Source: JACDAN01 sp963721345
GTDB lineage: Bacteria > Actinomycetota > Thermoleophilia > Gaiellales > Gaiellaceae
DNA length: 64,000 nucleotides
Assembly: GCA_963721345.1 (NCBI GenBank)
Contig: CAVRIT010000001.1
Location: forward strand, 1,426,001-1,490,000
Direction of reading: 5' to 3'
Numbering within the stretch: position 1 is the first letter of the stretch; every line of letters starts with the position of its first letter. The notes under the pieces are model-generated. The model ran no database searches. It was given only the letters and a program-made list of their open reading frames with translations, and was not told the DNA's origin. Positions 40,946 through 49,077 of this stretch are shown in pieces. Both the position numbers and the translations under genes were made by a program.

Positions 40946-41844
40946 AGCTCCGCGACCGTCAGGGGATTCCGCTCGCGGACGCCGACGCGCTTGACCGGCC
41001 GGCGCGCAAGCACACCGCGATTCGCGTGTTGCTGGCGGCAGGCCTACTGGCCTCGATCTTCGGCGCGGTGCTCTTCGCCCAGCGGCCGGGGGAGGGGGAG
41101 CGGGTTCTCGCCAAGGGCGCGGACAGCGGCGTGATCGTGCTCGACCTCTCGGCGAGCATCGGGCAGCCTGGCCGCACCGTGGTCGACCCGTTCGAGTATC
41201 TCGCCGACACGGGTCAGGAGTTCGGGCTCGTGATCTTCTCCGGTCGGGCGTATGAGGCGATTCCGCCCGGCACGAGCTCGGCGGAGCTCCGCCCGATCAT
41301 TCGGGCGCTCCTGCCGTTCCCCGACGTCTGCCTCGCCCGCACCGACATCCAGTGCCCGGACGGAACGCGGCGCGTCGTCCCGGACAGTCCCGAGGGCGAG
41401 CGCATCCGGACGCTCTCGACCACCCCGTGGGACAGCAACTTCCGCGGCGGCACCGAGATCTCCATCGGCCTCGCGATGGCCCGCGAGATGCTGGAACGCC
41501 ACAAGATGAAGGAGCACGGCGCGCTCCTGATCAGCGATCTCGACGACGCCAACATCGACATCCCGAACCTCACGCGTGAGTTGATCACCTATCGCAACGA
41601 AGGGATCCCGCTGCACGTCGTCGCCCTCGCGCCGTTCGACGACGACCGCTTCTTCTTCGAGCGGATCCTCGGCAAGGACGCCTTCGTCGATCGCGCCGAC
41701 ATGACCCCGGGACTCGACGCTCGCCGCCGCGCCCAGCGGGCCGGCGTCCCCGAGGGGCTCGCGGGGCTGGGGCTGCTGCTCCTGGCGCTGCTTGCGCTGA
41801 ACGAGCACTTCTGCGGCCGGCTGGCCTGGAGGACCGAACGATGA
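40942..41844 (+). CDS. VWA-domain membrane protein 1 of the MoxR cluster
   Basis: A 300-residue protein. Helix 1 at about 27-46, then a von Willebrand A domain (about 62-250) with a complete MIDAS start D68-L-S-A-S72 and late ISDLDDAN, and a C-terminal helix (about 270-290) followed by a short basic tail. Two cysteines lie in FPDVCLARTDIQCPDG, a loop unusual for VWA domains and able to form a disulfide if outside the cell. ATG 40942 overlaps the previous stop by ATGA. It resembles BatA/BatB in topology. Confidence 0.87.
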   Translation: MKLRDRQGIPLADADALDRPARKHTAIRVLLAAGLLASIFGAVLFAQRPGEGERVLAKGADSGVIVLDLSASIGQPGRTVVDPFEYLADTGQEFGLVIFSGRAYEAIPPGTSSAELRPIIRALLPFPDVCLARTDIQCPDGTRRVVPDSPEGERIRTLSTTPWDSNFRGGTEISIGLAMAREMLERHKMKEHGALLISDLDDANIDIPNLTRELITYRNEGIPLHVVALAPFDDDRFFFERILGKDAFVDRADMTPGLDARRRAQRAGVPEGLAGLGLLLLALLALNEHFCGRLAWRTER

Positions 41845-42482
41845 GTCGAAGGCGTCGCATCGGAACGATCGCCCCGATCGTCGTCCTCTTCGCGCTCGCG
41901 ATCGTCGCGGCGCTGGTCGCTCGCGACGCCGCCGCCGTGCGCCACAGCATGGAGCGCGGCGACCTGACGTTCCTCGAGGGGCAGCCCGTCTACGACCAGC
42001 TCTGGCTGATCGACACCACGACGCCCTTCGCGTCCGACCTCTTCGGGATCGAGGATGACCTCCTCTACCGTCATGCGCTCCGGAAGTACGCGGCCGAGGA
42101 ACGGCGGCAGCTGGGGCGCGTGACGTTCTCGGGCCCCGGCCTTCGAGCAGAGGCCCAGGCGGCGTTGAGCATCGCCGAGCACTCCGATCTCTCAGCGCGC
42201 CGCAAGGCGACGCTCGCGACGCTGCAGGGGATCCTGGCATGGGACGAGACCCTGACGAACCCCCTCGACGCCTCGGGTCTTGCGCTTCAGTCGCTGGAGC
42301 ACATCCAGCGTGCGGTGAAGACCGACCCGAGCCACGTCGACGCGAAGTACAGCCTGGAGTACCTCCTGCGCAACGTCGATCCGGACTCGAACCCGCAGCG
42401 CCAGCGCCAGTTCGTGCCCGCGGACATCGAGGCGCGGAGCACGCCGGGCGGCGGCGGCGATCGCCGCGGCCAGGGCTACTAG
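41841..42482 (+). CDS. Single-helix membrane protein of the MoxR cluster, TPR-like
   Basis: A 213-residue protein with one N-terminal helix (about 9-28) and a soluble helical region of about 170 residues, including ALSIAEHSDLSARRKATLATLQGIL and ALQSLEHIQRAVKTDPSHVDAKYSLEYLL. The latter resembles a TPR pair. In Bat operons, a TPR protein (BatC/BatE) sits next to VWA proteins; this gene could be the equivalent. A Gly/Arg-rich tail (GGGGDRRGQ) ends it. No family is recognised. Confidence 0.8.
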   Translation: MSRRRRIGTIAPIVVLFALAIVAALVARDAAAVRHSMERGDLTFLEGQPVYDQLWLIDTTTPFASDLFGIEDDLLYRHALRKYAAEERRQLGRVTFSGPGLRAEAQAALSIAEHSDLSARRKATLATLQGILAWDETLTNPLDASGLALQSLEHIQRAVKTDPSHVDAKYSLEYLLRNVDPDSNPQRQRQFVPADIEARSTPGGGGDRRGQGY

Positions 42483-43442
42483 GTGAGGATCACGTTCCTC
42501 ACACCCGGGGCCGCCCTCGTCGCGCTCGCGGTGATCCTGCCGCTCATTGCGTTCTTCCGCACCGAGCGGCGCGTCGAGCGCGTGCGCTCGCTGCTTCGGC
42601 TCGCGGCGCCGGGAGGCTCGCCGCGGCTGACGATCGCCGCGATCGTGTCCGTCGCGGTGCTGCTCGGGATCGCCGCCGCGCAGCCCGTGCTCGAGGATTG
42701 GACCGACCGTCCCGAGCGCGTCGACGCGCAGGTGTTCCTCGCGCTCGACACCTCACGCTCGATGCTTGCGTCCGCGGGGCCGGGCCAGCCGTCGCGCTTC
42801 GACCGAGCAGCCGCGTCAGCTCGGCAGCTGCGCGACGGGCTTGGCGAGGTGCCCGTCGGGATCGCCACGATGACCGACCGGGTTCTGCCGCACCTGTTCC
42901 CGACGACGAACCGGGCGTCGTTCGACGCCGTCCTCCAGTGGTCTGTGGGAGTCGACCGGCCGCCCTCCGACCAGGCTCAGAACCGCCGTGCGACGTCGCT
43001 CGAGGCGACGAGCTTCTTCGCGACCGGCAACTACTTCCGTGGAGCCAAGCGGCGCGTCCTCGTGCTGTTCACCGACGCGGAGACGCTCCGCTTCCGAACC
43101 GAGGAGATCACCGGGGACTTCGCCGGGAAGGGGATCCACACCGTGCTGCTGCGCTTCTGGGGCCCGAACGAGCGGGTCTACGGCCCGGACGGTCTGGAGC
43201 CGGCGTACGTGCCTGAGCCGAGCAGCGCCGAGAACGCGCAGCGCTACGCGCAGGCGGTCAAGGGCGAGACCTTCGACGAGGGGGAGCTTCCGGCCGTCCT
43301 CGATTCGGTGCGGTCGAGGCTCGGCTCCGAGTCGACCGTGACGAGCGTGAAGACGGTCGAGATCGCGCCGCTCGGCCCGTACCTCCTCTTCGCCGCGCTG
43401 CTACCGCTCGGCTTCCTCCTCGTCCGCCGAAACTTGGCCTAG
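42483..43442 (+). CDS. VWA-domain membrane protein 2 of the MoxR cluster (BatA-like)
   Basis: A 319-residue protein. A first helix (about 6-25), a second (about 50-67), a VWA domain (about 83-285) with MIDAS residues D89-T-S-R-S93 and LFTDAETLRF, and a last helix (about 296-313). Topology matches BatA/BatB. GTG start immediately after the previous stop. Its TAG lies in a CTAG that also supplies the stop of the convergent HD-domain gene. With the other five genes it forms a probable membrane complex energised by MoxR. Confidence 0.88.
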   Translation: MRITFLTPGAALVALAVILPLIAFFRTERRVERVRSLLRLAAPGGSPRLTIAAIVSVAVLLGIAAAQPVLEDWTDRPERVDAQVFLALDTSRSMLASAGPGQPSRFDRAAASARQLRDGLGEVPVGIATMTDRVLPHLFPTTNRASFDAVLQWSVGVDRPPSDQAQNRRATSLEATSFFATGNYFRGAKRRVLVLFTDAETLRFRTEEITGDFAGKGIHTVLLRFWGPNERVYGPDGLEPAYVPEPSSAENAQRYAQAVKGETFDEGELPAVLDSVRSRLGSESTVTSVKTVEIAPLGPYLLFAALLPLGFLLVRRNLA

Positions 43443-44266
43443 TCGGCCGGCTTCGTCGCGGCCACCGCGTCGAGCTGGTTCGCGTGGTAGAGCACGGCAG
43501 CCTCGGCGGTTCGTGCCGAGCGGCCTTCGTGATGGACAGCGACGGCGTGGATCAGCTCGGCCAGGACCGTCGGATCGAGTCCGTCCGCGCGCGACTCGAT
43601 CAGCCTGATCCCGAGCTGGACGTGGCCGAGCAGCCGCCCCTCGTCGGTCGGGCGGAACGTCGGGCCTCGGGTGAGCTCCAATGTGCGGCCGGCGTCGTGC
43701 AGGATCGCCGCGGCAACGAGCAGATCCGCGCGGAGCCGAGGGTGCACCTGCGCGGCGTCCCGGCAGATCGTGGCCACGGCGACCGTGTGCTGGAGCAGCC
43801 CGCCCGCGTAGTCGTGGTGGACGTCGGGGCTCGCGGGCAGCTCCCGGAGCCTCGCGCGGAAGCGCTCGTCGGCGAGGAAGCGCGTGACGAGCGAGCTCAG
43901 GCCTGGGTGCGAGAGCTCGCCGGCGAGGAACTCGAGGAATCCGTCGAGCTCGTCGGCGTCCCGCCGGAGACCCGGCGTCAGCGCCGCCGCGTCCTCCTCC
44001 GCAGGCTCGAGCGAGCGGACGTCGAGCTGGAGCCGGTCTCGGTATCTGTCGACGCGGCCGAGGACGCGCACCGCGTCGCCCTCGCCGAAGCGTCCGTCCA
44101 GCAGCTCCACGTCGCTCCAGACTCGCGCTTCGATCCGGCCGCTCGGGTCGACGAGCTCGAGGGCGAGGTAGTCCGAGCCCGACTTCGTGCGCCGCCGTTC
44201 CTTCCTCGCGACCGCGTAGACACCCTCGACCACCCGGTCCTGCTGCAGCTCGGCGATCGCGCTCAC
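43439..44266 (-). CDS. OB-fold plus HD-domain phosphohydrolase (YhaM-like)
   Basis: A 275-residue protein. An OB-fold (about 10-80: VVEGVYAVARKERRRTKSG, IEARVWSDVELLDGRF) is followed by an HD domain: HHDYAGGLLQHTVAVA, AAAILHDAGR, a distant GHVQLGIRLI and HAVAVHHEG. This layout is that of YhaM/CBF1 3'-5' exoribonucleases and similar DNA/RNA phosphohydrolases. It lacks the long C-terminal helices of Bacillus YhaM (about 314 residues). GTG start with a TAGACT six bases upstream, giving a leaderless mRNA. Its 3' end is the CTAG shared with the VWA gene. Confidence 0.88.
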   Translation of the reverse strand: MSAIAELQQDRVVEGVYAVARKERRRTKSGSDYLALELVDPSGRIEARVWSDVELLDGRFGEGDAVRVLGRVDRYRDRLQLDVRSLEPAEEDAAALTPGLRRDADELDGFLEFLAGELSHPGLSSLVTRFLADERFRARLRELPASPDVHHDYAGGLLQHTVAVATICRDAAQVHPRLRADLLVAAAILHDAGRTLELTRGPTFRPTDEGRLLGHVQLGIRLIESRADGLDPTVLAELIHAVAVHHEGRSARTAEAAVLYHANQLDAVAATKPAD

Positions 44267-44272
44267 GGCCCG

Positions 44273-44278
44273 AGTCTA
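44273..44278 (-). promoter_or_regulatory. -10 box for the OB-HD gene
   Basis: TAGACT on the minus strand, six bases before GTG 44266, without a Shine-Dalgarno sequence between. Confidence 0.4.
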
Positions 44279-44295
44279 GGGACGAAACAGGATGG

Positions 44296-44301
44296 TACGC
44301 T
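44296..44301 (+). promoter_or_regulatory. -10 box for the DUF1015 gene
   Basis: TACGCT, eight bases before ATG 44310. It lies 17 bases from the -10 box of the divergent OB-HD gene, so the whole control region fits in 43 bases. Confidence 0.4.
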
Positions 44302-44309
44302 CGACCGGA

Positions 44310-45368
44310 ATGGCCGTTGTGAAGCCGTTTCGCGCCGCGCTGTACGACGAGAACGTCGCCGGTCCGCTCGCCGACCTCGTGGCCCCGCCGTACGACGTGA
44401 TCGACGACGCGCAGCGCGAGGACCTCCTGGCACGCAGCCCGTTCAACGTCGTGCACCTGACGCTGCCCGACGACGAGCAGGACGCGGCCCGGCTCTGGCG
44501 CGAGTGGCTTTCCGACGGCGTCGTCGTGCAGGACGACCGTGCGGCCTTCTGGGCGCTGGAGCAGGACTACGTCGGGCCCGACGGCGTCCCGCGCACGCGG
44601 CGGGGTCTGGTGGCCTCGCTCAAGCCCGAGCCATACGAGAACCGGGTGGTACTGCCGCACGAGCGAACGCATGCCGGTCCGAAGGAGGGGAGGCTGCGAC
44701 TCCTCCACGCCACGGGCGTCCACTTCGAGCCGCTCTTCCTCCTGTACGACGGCGCGCCGCTCTTCGACTTTCCCGCCGGGCCGCCGGATCTGGAGACGGT
44801 GGACGTGAAGCTGTGGCGGATCCCTCCCGAGGGCATCGCCGAGGCGTTCGCCGACAAGCAGCTCCTGATCGCTGATGGGCACCACCGGTACGAGACGGCG
44901 CTGGCGTACGGCGCCGAGTTCATCCCGGTCGTGCTCGTCTCCACCGATGACCCCGGGTTGACGATCTTCCCGACCCACCGCATCGCGGGCGAGCTGAACG
45001 GCGTCGACGGAGAGCGCTTCGAGGACGTCCAGCAGGCGATCGAGCAGCTGGACGGGGCGCCGCTGGGCCGGGCGGCGACGGTGGTCTACCGGCGCGACGG
45101 TCAAAGCGCGCTCGTCCAGGGCGGTGAAGGCGAGCTCGACGTCCAGCTGGTCGAGTCCCTCGCGCCGGAGGAAGTGAGCTACACCCCCTCCATCCAGGAA
45201 GCCGTCGCTGCGGTCGACGGCGGTCGAGCCGCGGGTGCCTTCATCGTCCGGCCGACCCGCATCGAGGACGTCTTCCGCTTCGCCGAGCGCGGCGAGACTC
45301 TCCCGCAGAAGACGACCTACTTCTATCCCAAGCTCCTCTCGGGCCTCCTGTTTCACCCCGACGAGTGA
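44310..45368 (+). CDS. DUF1015 family protein
   Basis: A 352-residue protein. The start KPFRAALYDENVAGPLADLVAPPYDVID matches the DUF1015 N-terminal signature. SPFNVVHLTLP, then the LLIADGHHRYETALAY block with conserved His-His-Arg-Tyr, and the C-terminal FPQKTTYFYPKLLSGL-like end follow, all usual for this family. DUF1015 proteins have no proven function; a role in serine or sugar phosphate metabolism has been suggested from neighbourhood in other genomes. ATG 44310 is preferred to ATG 44292 since the -10 box overlaps the latter. Overlaps the next gene by four bases. Confidence 0.9.
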   Translation: MAVVKPFRAALYDENVAGPLADLVAPPYDVIDDAQREDLLARSPFNVVHLTLPDDEQDAARLWREWLSDGVVVQDDRAAFWALEQDYVGPDGVPRTRRGLVASLKPEPYENRVVLPHERTHAGPKEGRLRLLHATGVHFEPLFLLYDGAPLFDFPAGPPDLETVDVKLWRIPPEGIAEAFADKQLLIADGHHRYETALAYGAEFIPVVLVSTDDPGLTIFPTHRIAGELNGVDGERFEDVQQAIEQLDGAPLGRAATVVYRRDGQSALVQGGEGELDVQLVESLAPEEVSYTPSIQEAVAAVDGGRAAGAFIVRPTRIEDVFRFAERGETLPQKTTYFYPKLLSGLLFHPDE

Positions 45369-46171
45369 AACCGTGGCTCGACGCCTGCCGCGCCGCGGCA
45401 GCGGACATCCGGGGCGTGCTCGAGGAGCTGCCGACCCGCAGCGAGCGCGAGCCGGTGCTCGCGACAGGCGACGGCGGGGACGAGACGACCGCGATCGACG
45501 ACGCGGCCGAGCGGGCGGTCGTGGCGCAGCTCGAGGCGCTGCACCGCGACGGTCACGAGTTTCTGCTCGTCTCGGAGGAGCTCGGTGAGCGGGCATTCGG
45601 CGACTCGCAGACACGCGTGGTGGTCGATCCGATCGACGGCTCGGTGAACGCGAAGCGCGGGCTGCGGCATTTCTGTCTCTCGATTGCCGTCGCGGACGGG
45701 TCGGCGATGGGCGACGTCCAGTTCGGCTACGTCTACGACTTCGGCTCGGGCGAGGAGTGGACAGCGACACGGGACGGCGGCGCGCAGCTCGACGGGAAGC
45801 CGCTCGGCGGCGTCCGCCCGAAAGAGAAGGTCGAGCTGCTCGTCATGGAGGGGACCCTGTCGGGGTCGATCGCCGACAGCGCCGTCGCGCTCGCCGGGTA
45901 CGCGCAGCGGTTCCGCGTCATGGGCTCGCTCGCCCTCGGGCTCTGCCAGCTTGCGGCGGGCCGCGTGGACGCTGTCTGCTCGCTGCGCGACGCGCGCGCC
46001 GTGGACATCGCGGCTGCACAGCTGCTCGTCCGCGAGTGTGGGATCCCGATCGGCTTCGCGGACGCGGGCCCGTGGGACGTCGTGCCGCTCGACAACGCGC
46101 CGAGATCCCTCGTGGTCGCCGCGCCGACCGAGGAGTTGAAGGATCTGCTCGCGGAGATCTTGGTCATGTGA
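45365..46171 (+). CDS. Inositol monophosphatase family protein
   Basis: A 268-residue protein with the lithium-sensitive phosphatase motifs: LVSEELGERAFG (metal Glu), VVVDPIDGSVNAKRG and the second site ARAVDIAAAQLLVRECG. The family removes phosphate from inositol phosphate, fructose bisphosphate or PAP. Ser replaces the usual Thr after Gly in DGT/SN, as in several archaeal and actinobacterial members. GTG start overlaps the DUF1015 stop. Followed by 276 gene-free bases. Confidence 0.9.
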   Translation: MKPWLDACRAAAADIRGVLEELPTRSEREPVLATGDGGDETTAIDDAAERAVVAQLEALHRDGHEFLLVSEELGERAFGDSQTRVVVDPIDGSVNAKRGLRHFCLSIAVADGSAMGDVQFGYVYDFGSGEEWTATRDGGAQLDGKPLGGVRPKEKVELLVMEGTLSGSIADSAVALAGYAQRFRVMGSLALGLCQLAAGRVDAVCSLRDARAVDIAAAQLLVRECGIPIGFADAGPWDVVPLDNAPRSLVVAAPTEELKDLLAEILVM

Positions 46172-46200
46172 CCCCGCACTCCTGGCCGCCGCCGGCTCCC

Positions 46201-46217
46201 GCCGGGCGAAGCCCGGC
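46201..46217. terminator. GC-rich hairpin after the inositol phosphatase gene
   Basis: GCCGGGC (46201-46207) and GCCCGGC (46211-46217) form a perfect 7-bp stem with a GAA loop, 30 bases after the stop. No T-run follows, as is common for putative terminators in high-GC Actinobacteria. A second small hairpin, GTGCT-GGA-AGCAC, lies at 46264-46276. The rest of 46172-46447 shows no gene that I can support. Confidence 0.4.
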
Positions 46218-46431
46218 TCCGCCGCCGCCTGACGCCGCTGGCCGCGCGCTGCTCTCCAGGCCCGTGCTGGAAGCACTGTGCCCTCCGGCATCGCACACCC
46301 AGCGACGTCCCAGGAGCGCGAGGTGAGCCAAGTTTGCATCGGCTGCAGGGAGCTGCTTGGCGTCTGACTGTGGATCTCTGGCACATCACGGGGCCTTGGT
46401 ACGGATGGTGCTCGGACTTTTAGGCCGCTGA

Positions 46432-46437
46432 TACCGT
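46432..46437 (+). promoter_or_regulatory. -10 box for the mrp gene
   Basis: TACCGT, ten bases before ATG 46448, with no Shine-Dalgarno sequence in between. Confidence 0.4.
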
Positions 46438-46447
46438 CTTTTCGACG

Positions 46448-47554
46448 ATGCAACCCACGCCTGACCAGATCACCGGCGCGCTCTCGCGCGTGATCGACCC
46501 TGAGCTCCGAAAGCCCGTCACCGAGCTCGGGATGGTGCGCAACGTCGACGTGCGGGGCGACCACGCCGCGGTCACGATCGCGCTCACCGTCCCCGGCTGT
46601 CCGCTCAGGCACAGCTTCGAGGAGCAGGTGCAGCGGGAGGTCGGGGCGCTGCCGGGAATCGCCTCGGTCTCGCTCGACTTCGACGTGATGAGCCCCGAGG
46701 AGAAAGCGGCGCTGACGGCGCGCCTGCGCGGCGGCGTCGAGCCCCGCACGAAGGGCCTTTCGCTCGACCGTGCGACCCGCGTGATCGCCGTCGCCAGCGG
46801 CAAGGGCGGTGTCGGAAAGTCGACGCTGACCGCGAACCTCGCTGCGGTTTTCGCTCGGCTCGGCCACCGAACCGGCGTCTTGGACGCAGACGTCTACGGC
46901 CACTCGATCCCGCACATGCTGGGCGTTCACCAGAGGCCGGTCGTCGTCGACCGGATGATCGTCCCGCCGGTCCGCGGCGAGCTGAAGCTGATGTCGATCG
47001 GGTTCTTCCTCGACGACAACGCGCCGGTGATGTGGCGCGGGCCGATGCTGCACAAGGCGCTCGAGCAGTTTCTCTCCGACGTCCACTGGGGCGAGCTGGA
47101 CACGCTCGTCGTGGACATGCCCCCCGGCACCGGCGACGTTTCGATCTCGCTGGGGCAGCTGCTGCCCCGCGCCGAAGTTCTCGTCGTCACGACGCCGCAG
47201 CCTGTGGCGCAGCGGGTCGCGGTGCGCGCGGCTCAGATGGCCGAGAAGACGAACATGCGGCTGATCGGCGCGGTCGAGAACATGTCATACCTCGCCGGCA
47301 CCGGCGAGGAGCTCTTCGGCTCGGGCGGCGGCGAGGCGCTTGCGGCCGAGATCGGTGTGCCCCTGCTCGCCCGCATCCCGCTCGACCCCGCGCTGCGCGA
47401 GGCAGCCGACCGGGGCGAGCCGCTCGTCTGGGAGGACCCGTCGTCCGAGACCTCGGCGGCGATCGCCGGGCTGGCCGAAGCCGTCGTGGCGACGCGACGG
47501 GAAGAGGGGCTCGGCATCGCCAAGCCCCTCCCCCTCGCAACAGCCGGTTCCTAG
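46448..47554 (+). CDS. mrp: Mrp/ApbC-family P-loop ATPase (Fe-S carrier type) lacking the CxxC
   Basis: A 368-residue protein. An N-terminal DUF59/MIP18 domain (about 5-80, with VIDPELRKPVTELGM and VPGCPLRHSFEE) is joined to a NBP35/Mrp ATPase with deviant Walker A GKGGVGKST (118-126), DADVYGHSIPHMLG, and VVDMPPGTGD. The usual CxxC, which in Mrp/ApbC bridges a dimer Fe-S cluster, is missing: the region after ENMSYL reads AGTGEELFGSGGG. The DUF59 Cys51 is retained. It may still bind a cluster through other ligands. TAG lies in a CTAG shared with the convergent secreted protein gene. Confidence 0.92.
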   Translation: MQPTPDQITGALSRVIDPELRKPVTELGMVRNVDVRGDHAAVTIALTVPGCPLRHSFEEQVQREVGALPGIASVSLDFDVMSPEEKAALTARLRGGVEPRTKGLSLDRATRVIAVASGKGGVGKSTLTANLAAVFARLGHRTGVLDADVYGHSIPHMLGVHQRPVVVDRMIVPPVRGELKLMSIGFFLDDNAPVMWRGPMLHKALEQFLSDVHWGELDTLVVDMPPGTGDVSISLGQLLPRAEVLVVTTPQPVAQRVAVRAAQMAEKTNMRLIGAVENMSYLAGTGEELFGSGGGEALAAEIGVPLLARIPLDPALREAADRGEPLVWEDPSSETSAAIAGLAEAVVATRREEGLGIAKPLPLATAGS

Positions 47555-48150
47555 CGGCGCTTCTTCTTCCGGTGCTTCCGGCGCTCGCCGTCGCGGGCGT
47601 CGCAGCCGCCACTCTGGATGCGGGCCGACGCCATCGTCGGCGCGTTGCCGCCGATCGAGCCGGTGAACGAGCCGTTGGGCCCGATCGTCCCCGTCAGGAC
47701 GCCGAGAAGCCGGCCGCTGCCGGACGTGTCCTCGACGGTCGATCCGCTCTTGTCGTGGGCCCACCCGATGACGTATCCCTCGAGCTGCCCGTTGCGGTGC
47801 ACGGCGACGAAGCGGGCGTGGGTGCCCGTCTTCTCACCGCGGATTCTCAGCCAGCCGGTGACGTGACCGCGATCGGTCGTCGTGTTGATCACGCCGTGGG
47901 CGACGAACTTGAGCGTGCCCGACAGCCGGGGATCGCCGGTAGCCGTTCCGGACGCCTTCGACCAGAACTCGCGATACGCGCCGTCCTCCCCGGTGCATGT
48001 CGTGTTCTTGATCTGCGCCTGGGACGCATTCAGCGCAGCCGCGGCAGAGTCGCTGTGGGTCTTGCCGCGCTTACCGTGCGCGACCGCGGCTCCCGTGGCG
48101 ACGAGCGCGAGCGCGCCGACGACCAGGAGCCAGAGCTTGAGCTTTCTCAT
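47551..48150 (-). CDS. Secreted protein of unknown function
   Basis: A 199-residue protein with a Sec signal peptide (about 1-24: KLKLWLLVVGALALVATGA, cleavage near AVAHG). Two cysteines are visible, one near the start of the mature part (TTCTGEDG) and one near the end (SGGCDARDG). The rest is a beta-rich domain with several internal glycine turns (GTIGPNGSFTGSIGG, LSGTLKFVAHGVIN). A basic tail (RRKHRKKKRR) ends it. No family is recognised. ATG 48150 is preferred because translation from there begins directly with the signal. The two cysteines may form a disulfide. Confidence 0.8.
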   Translation of the reverse strand: MRKLKLWLLVVGALALVATGAAVAHGKRGKTHSDSAAAALNASQAQIKNTTCTGEDGAYREFWSKASGTATGDPRLSGTLKFVAHGVINTTTDRGHVTGWLRIRGEKTGTHARFVAVHRNGQLEGYVIGWAHDKSGSTVEDTSGSGRLLGVLTGTIGPNGSFTGSIGGNAPTMASARIQSGGCDARDGERRKHRKKKRR

Positions 48151-48251
48151 AGGTGTTGCCAACCCCCCGTTTCGATTTACTCCCAGGACATGCCCGATCG
48201 ACGCCGTTTCCCGCGCGTGTAGGTGTAAGAAGTTCGTGAGGATGTGGAGGA

Positions 48252-48992
48252 ATGCGGCCTGACGAAGCTCTCCAGGAGCTGCGGGCGCTCGGGTTGGGCG
48301 AGCGCGAGGCGGGCATCCTGGCCGACCACTTCCTCGACGCGGAGCGGCGGGGCAAGACCGGCCACGGCCTGACCCGCATCGCCTGGCTGGCGGGACAGGA
48401 CTTCGACCCCGCCGCACAGCCCGTTCGCACACACGCGGAAGAGGGGTACGAGCGCTGGGACGGCGCGGGCGCTCTCGGCTACCTCACGCTTGCGGCGATC
48501 TGCGACGCGGTGCTCGCCGCGCCGCCGCAGCGGGCCCGGGTCGTCGTCGCTTCGAACTGCTTTCCGAGCGGCGTCCTCGGGTACTGGACGCGCAAGCTGG
48601 CTCAAGGGGAGCTCGTCGCCGCGCTGACGGCGACGTCGCCGAAACGGCTGGCGCGCCCCGAGGGCGGTCCGCCTCTCGCCGGCACGAATCCGCTCTCGAT
48701 CGCGATCCCCAGCTCGGACGGACACCCGGTCGTCGCGGACGTCTCGATGGGGACGTTCACCTACGGCGACGTCCTCGAAGGGCGCGCGTCCGAGGACGAC
48801 CTCGTCCCGTTCGGGGGCGAGCACGCGCACAAGGCCTTCGCGCTGGCGCTCGGGCTTCAGCTCCTCGTGGACGCGCTGGCGGGCGAGGGTTACGGCGCAG
48901 TGCTCGTCGTCGCGCGGCCGGAGGCCGATCCGGTCCCCGCTTTGCGCCGGCTCGCGGGCGACGTGCGACTGCCGGGCGATACCAAGGCTTAA
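48252..48992 (+). CDS. Truncated Ldh2-family (malate/ureidoglycolate-type) dehydrogenase-like protein
   Basis: A 246-residue protein, about 100 residues shorter than Ldh2-family enzymes. The helix ALGLGEREAGILADHFLDAERRGKTGHGLTRI and LAGTNPLSIAIPSSDGHPVVADVSMGTFTYG match the family (SHG is GHG). The conserved catalytic His of the SxHFG block is lost: the site reads SNCFPSG. The last part of the NAD-binding domain is missing. It is therefore unlikely to be a normal NAD(P)-dependent dehydrogenase. Divergent from the secreted-protein gene; GGAGG occurs just before the ATG but only one base away. Confidence 0.8.
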   Translation: MRPDEALQELRALGLGEREAGILADHFLDAERRGKTGHGLTRIAWLAGQDFDPAAQPVRTHAEEGYERWDGAGALGYLTLAAICDAVLAAPPQRARVVVASNCFPSGVLGYWTRKLAQGELVAALTATSPKRLARPEGGPPLAGTNPLSIAIPSSDGHPVVADVSMGTFTYGDVLEGRASEDDLVPFGGEHAHKAFALALGLQLLVDALAGEGYGAVLVVARPEADPVPALRRLAGDVRLPGDTKA

Positions 48993-49077
48993 CCAAGGGT
49001 TTCCCCAACCGTGGCGCGGGTTTGCCCGCCCTTGGGCGGCCGGCGGCAAGCCTGTGGTCGTGATCAAAGGAGGACTC

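Noticed and set aside
46172..46447. Possible small gene or riboswitch in the gap before mrp
   Set aside because: No frame with domain content and no recognisable riboswitch core. Only a 7-bp GC hairpin, a weaker hairpin and a -10 box are supported.
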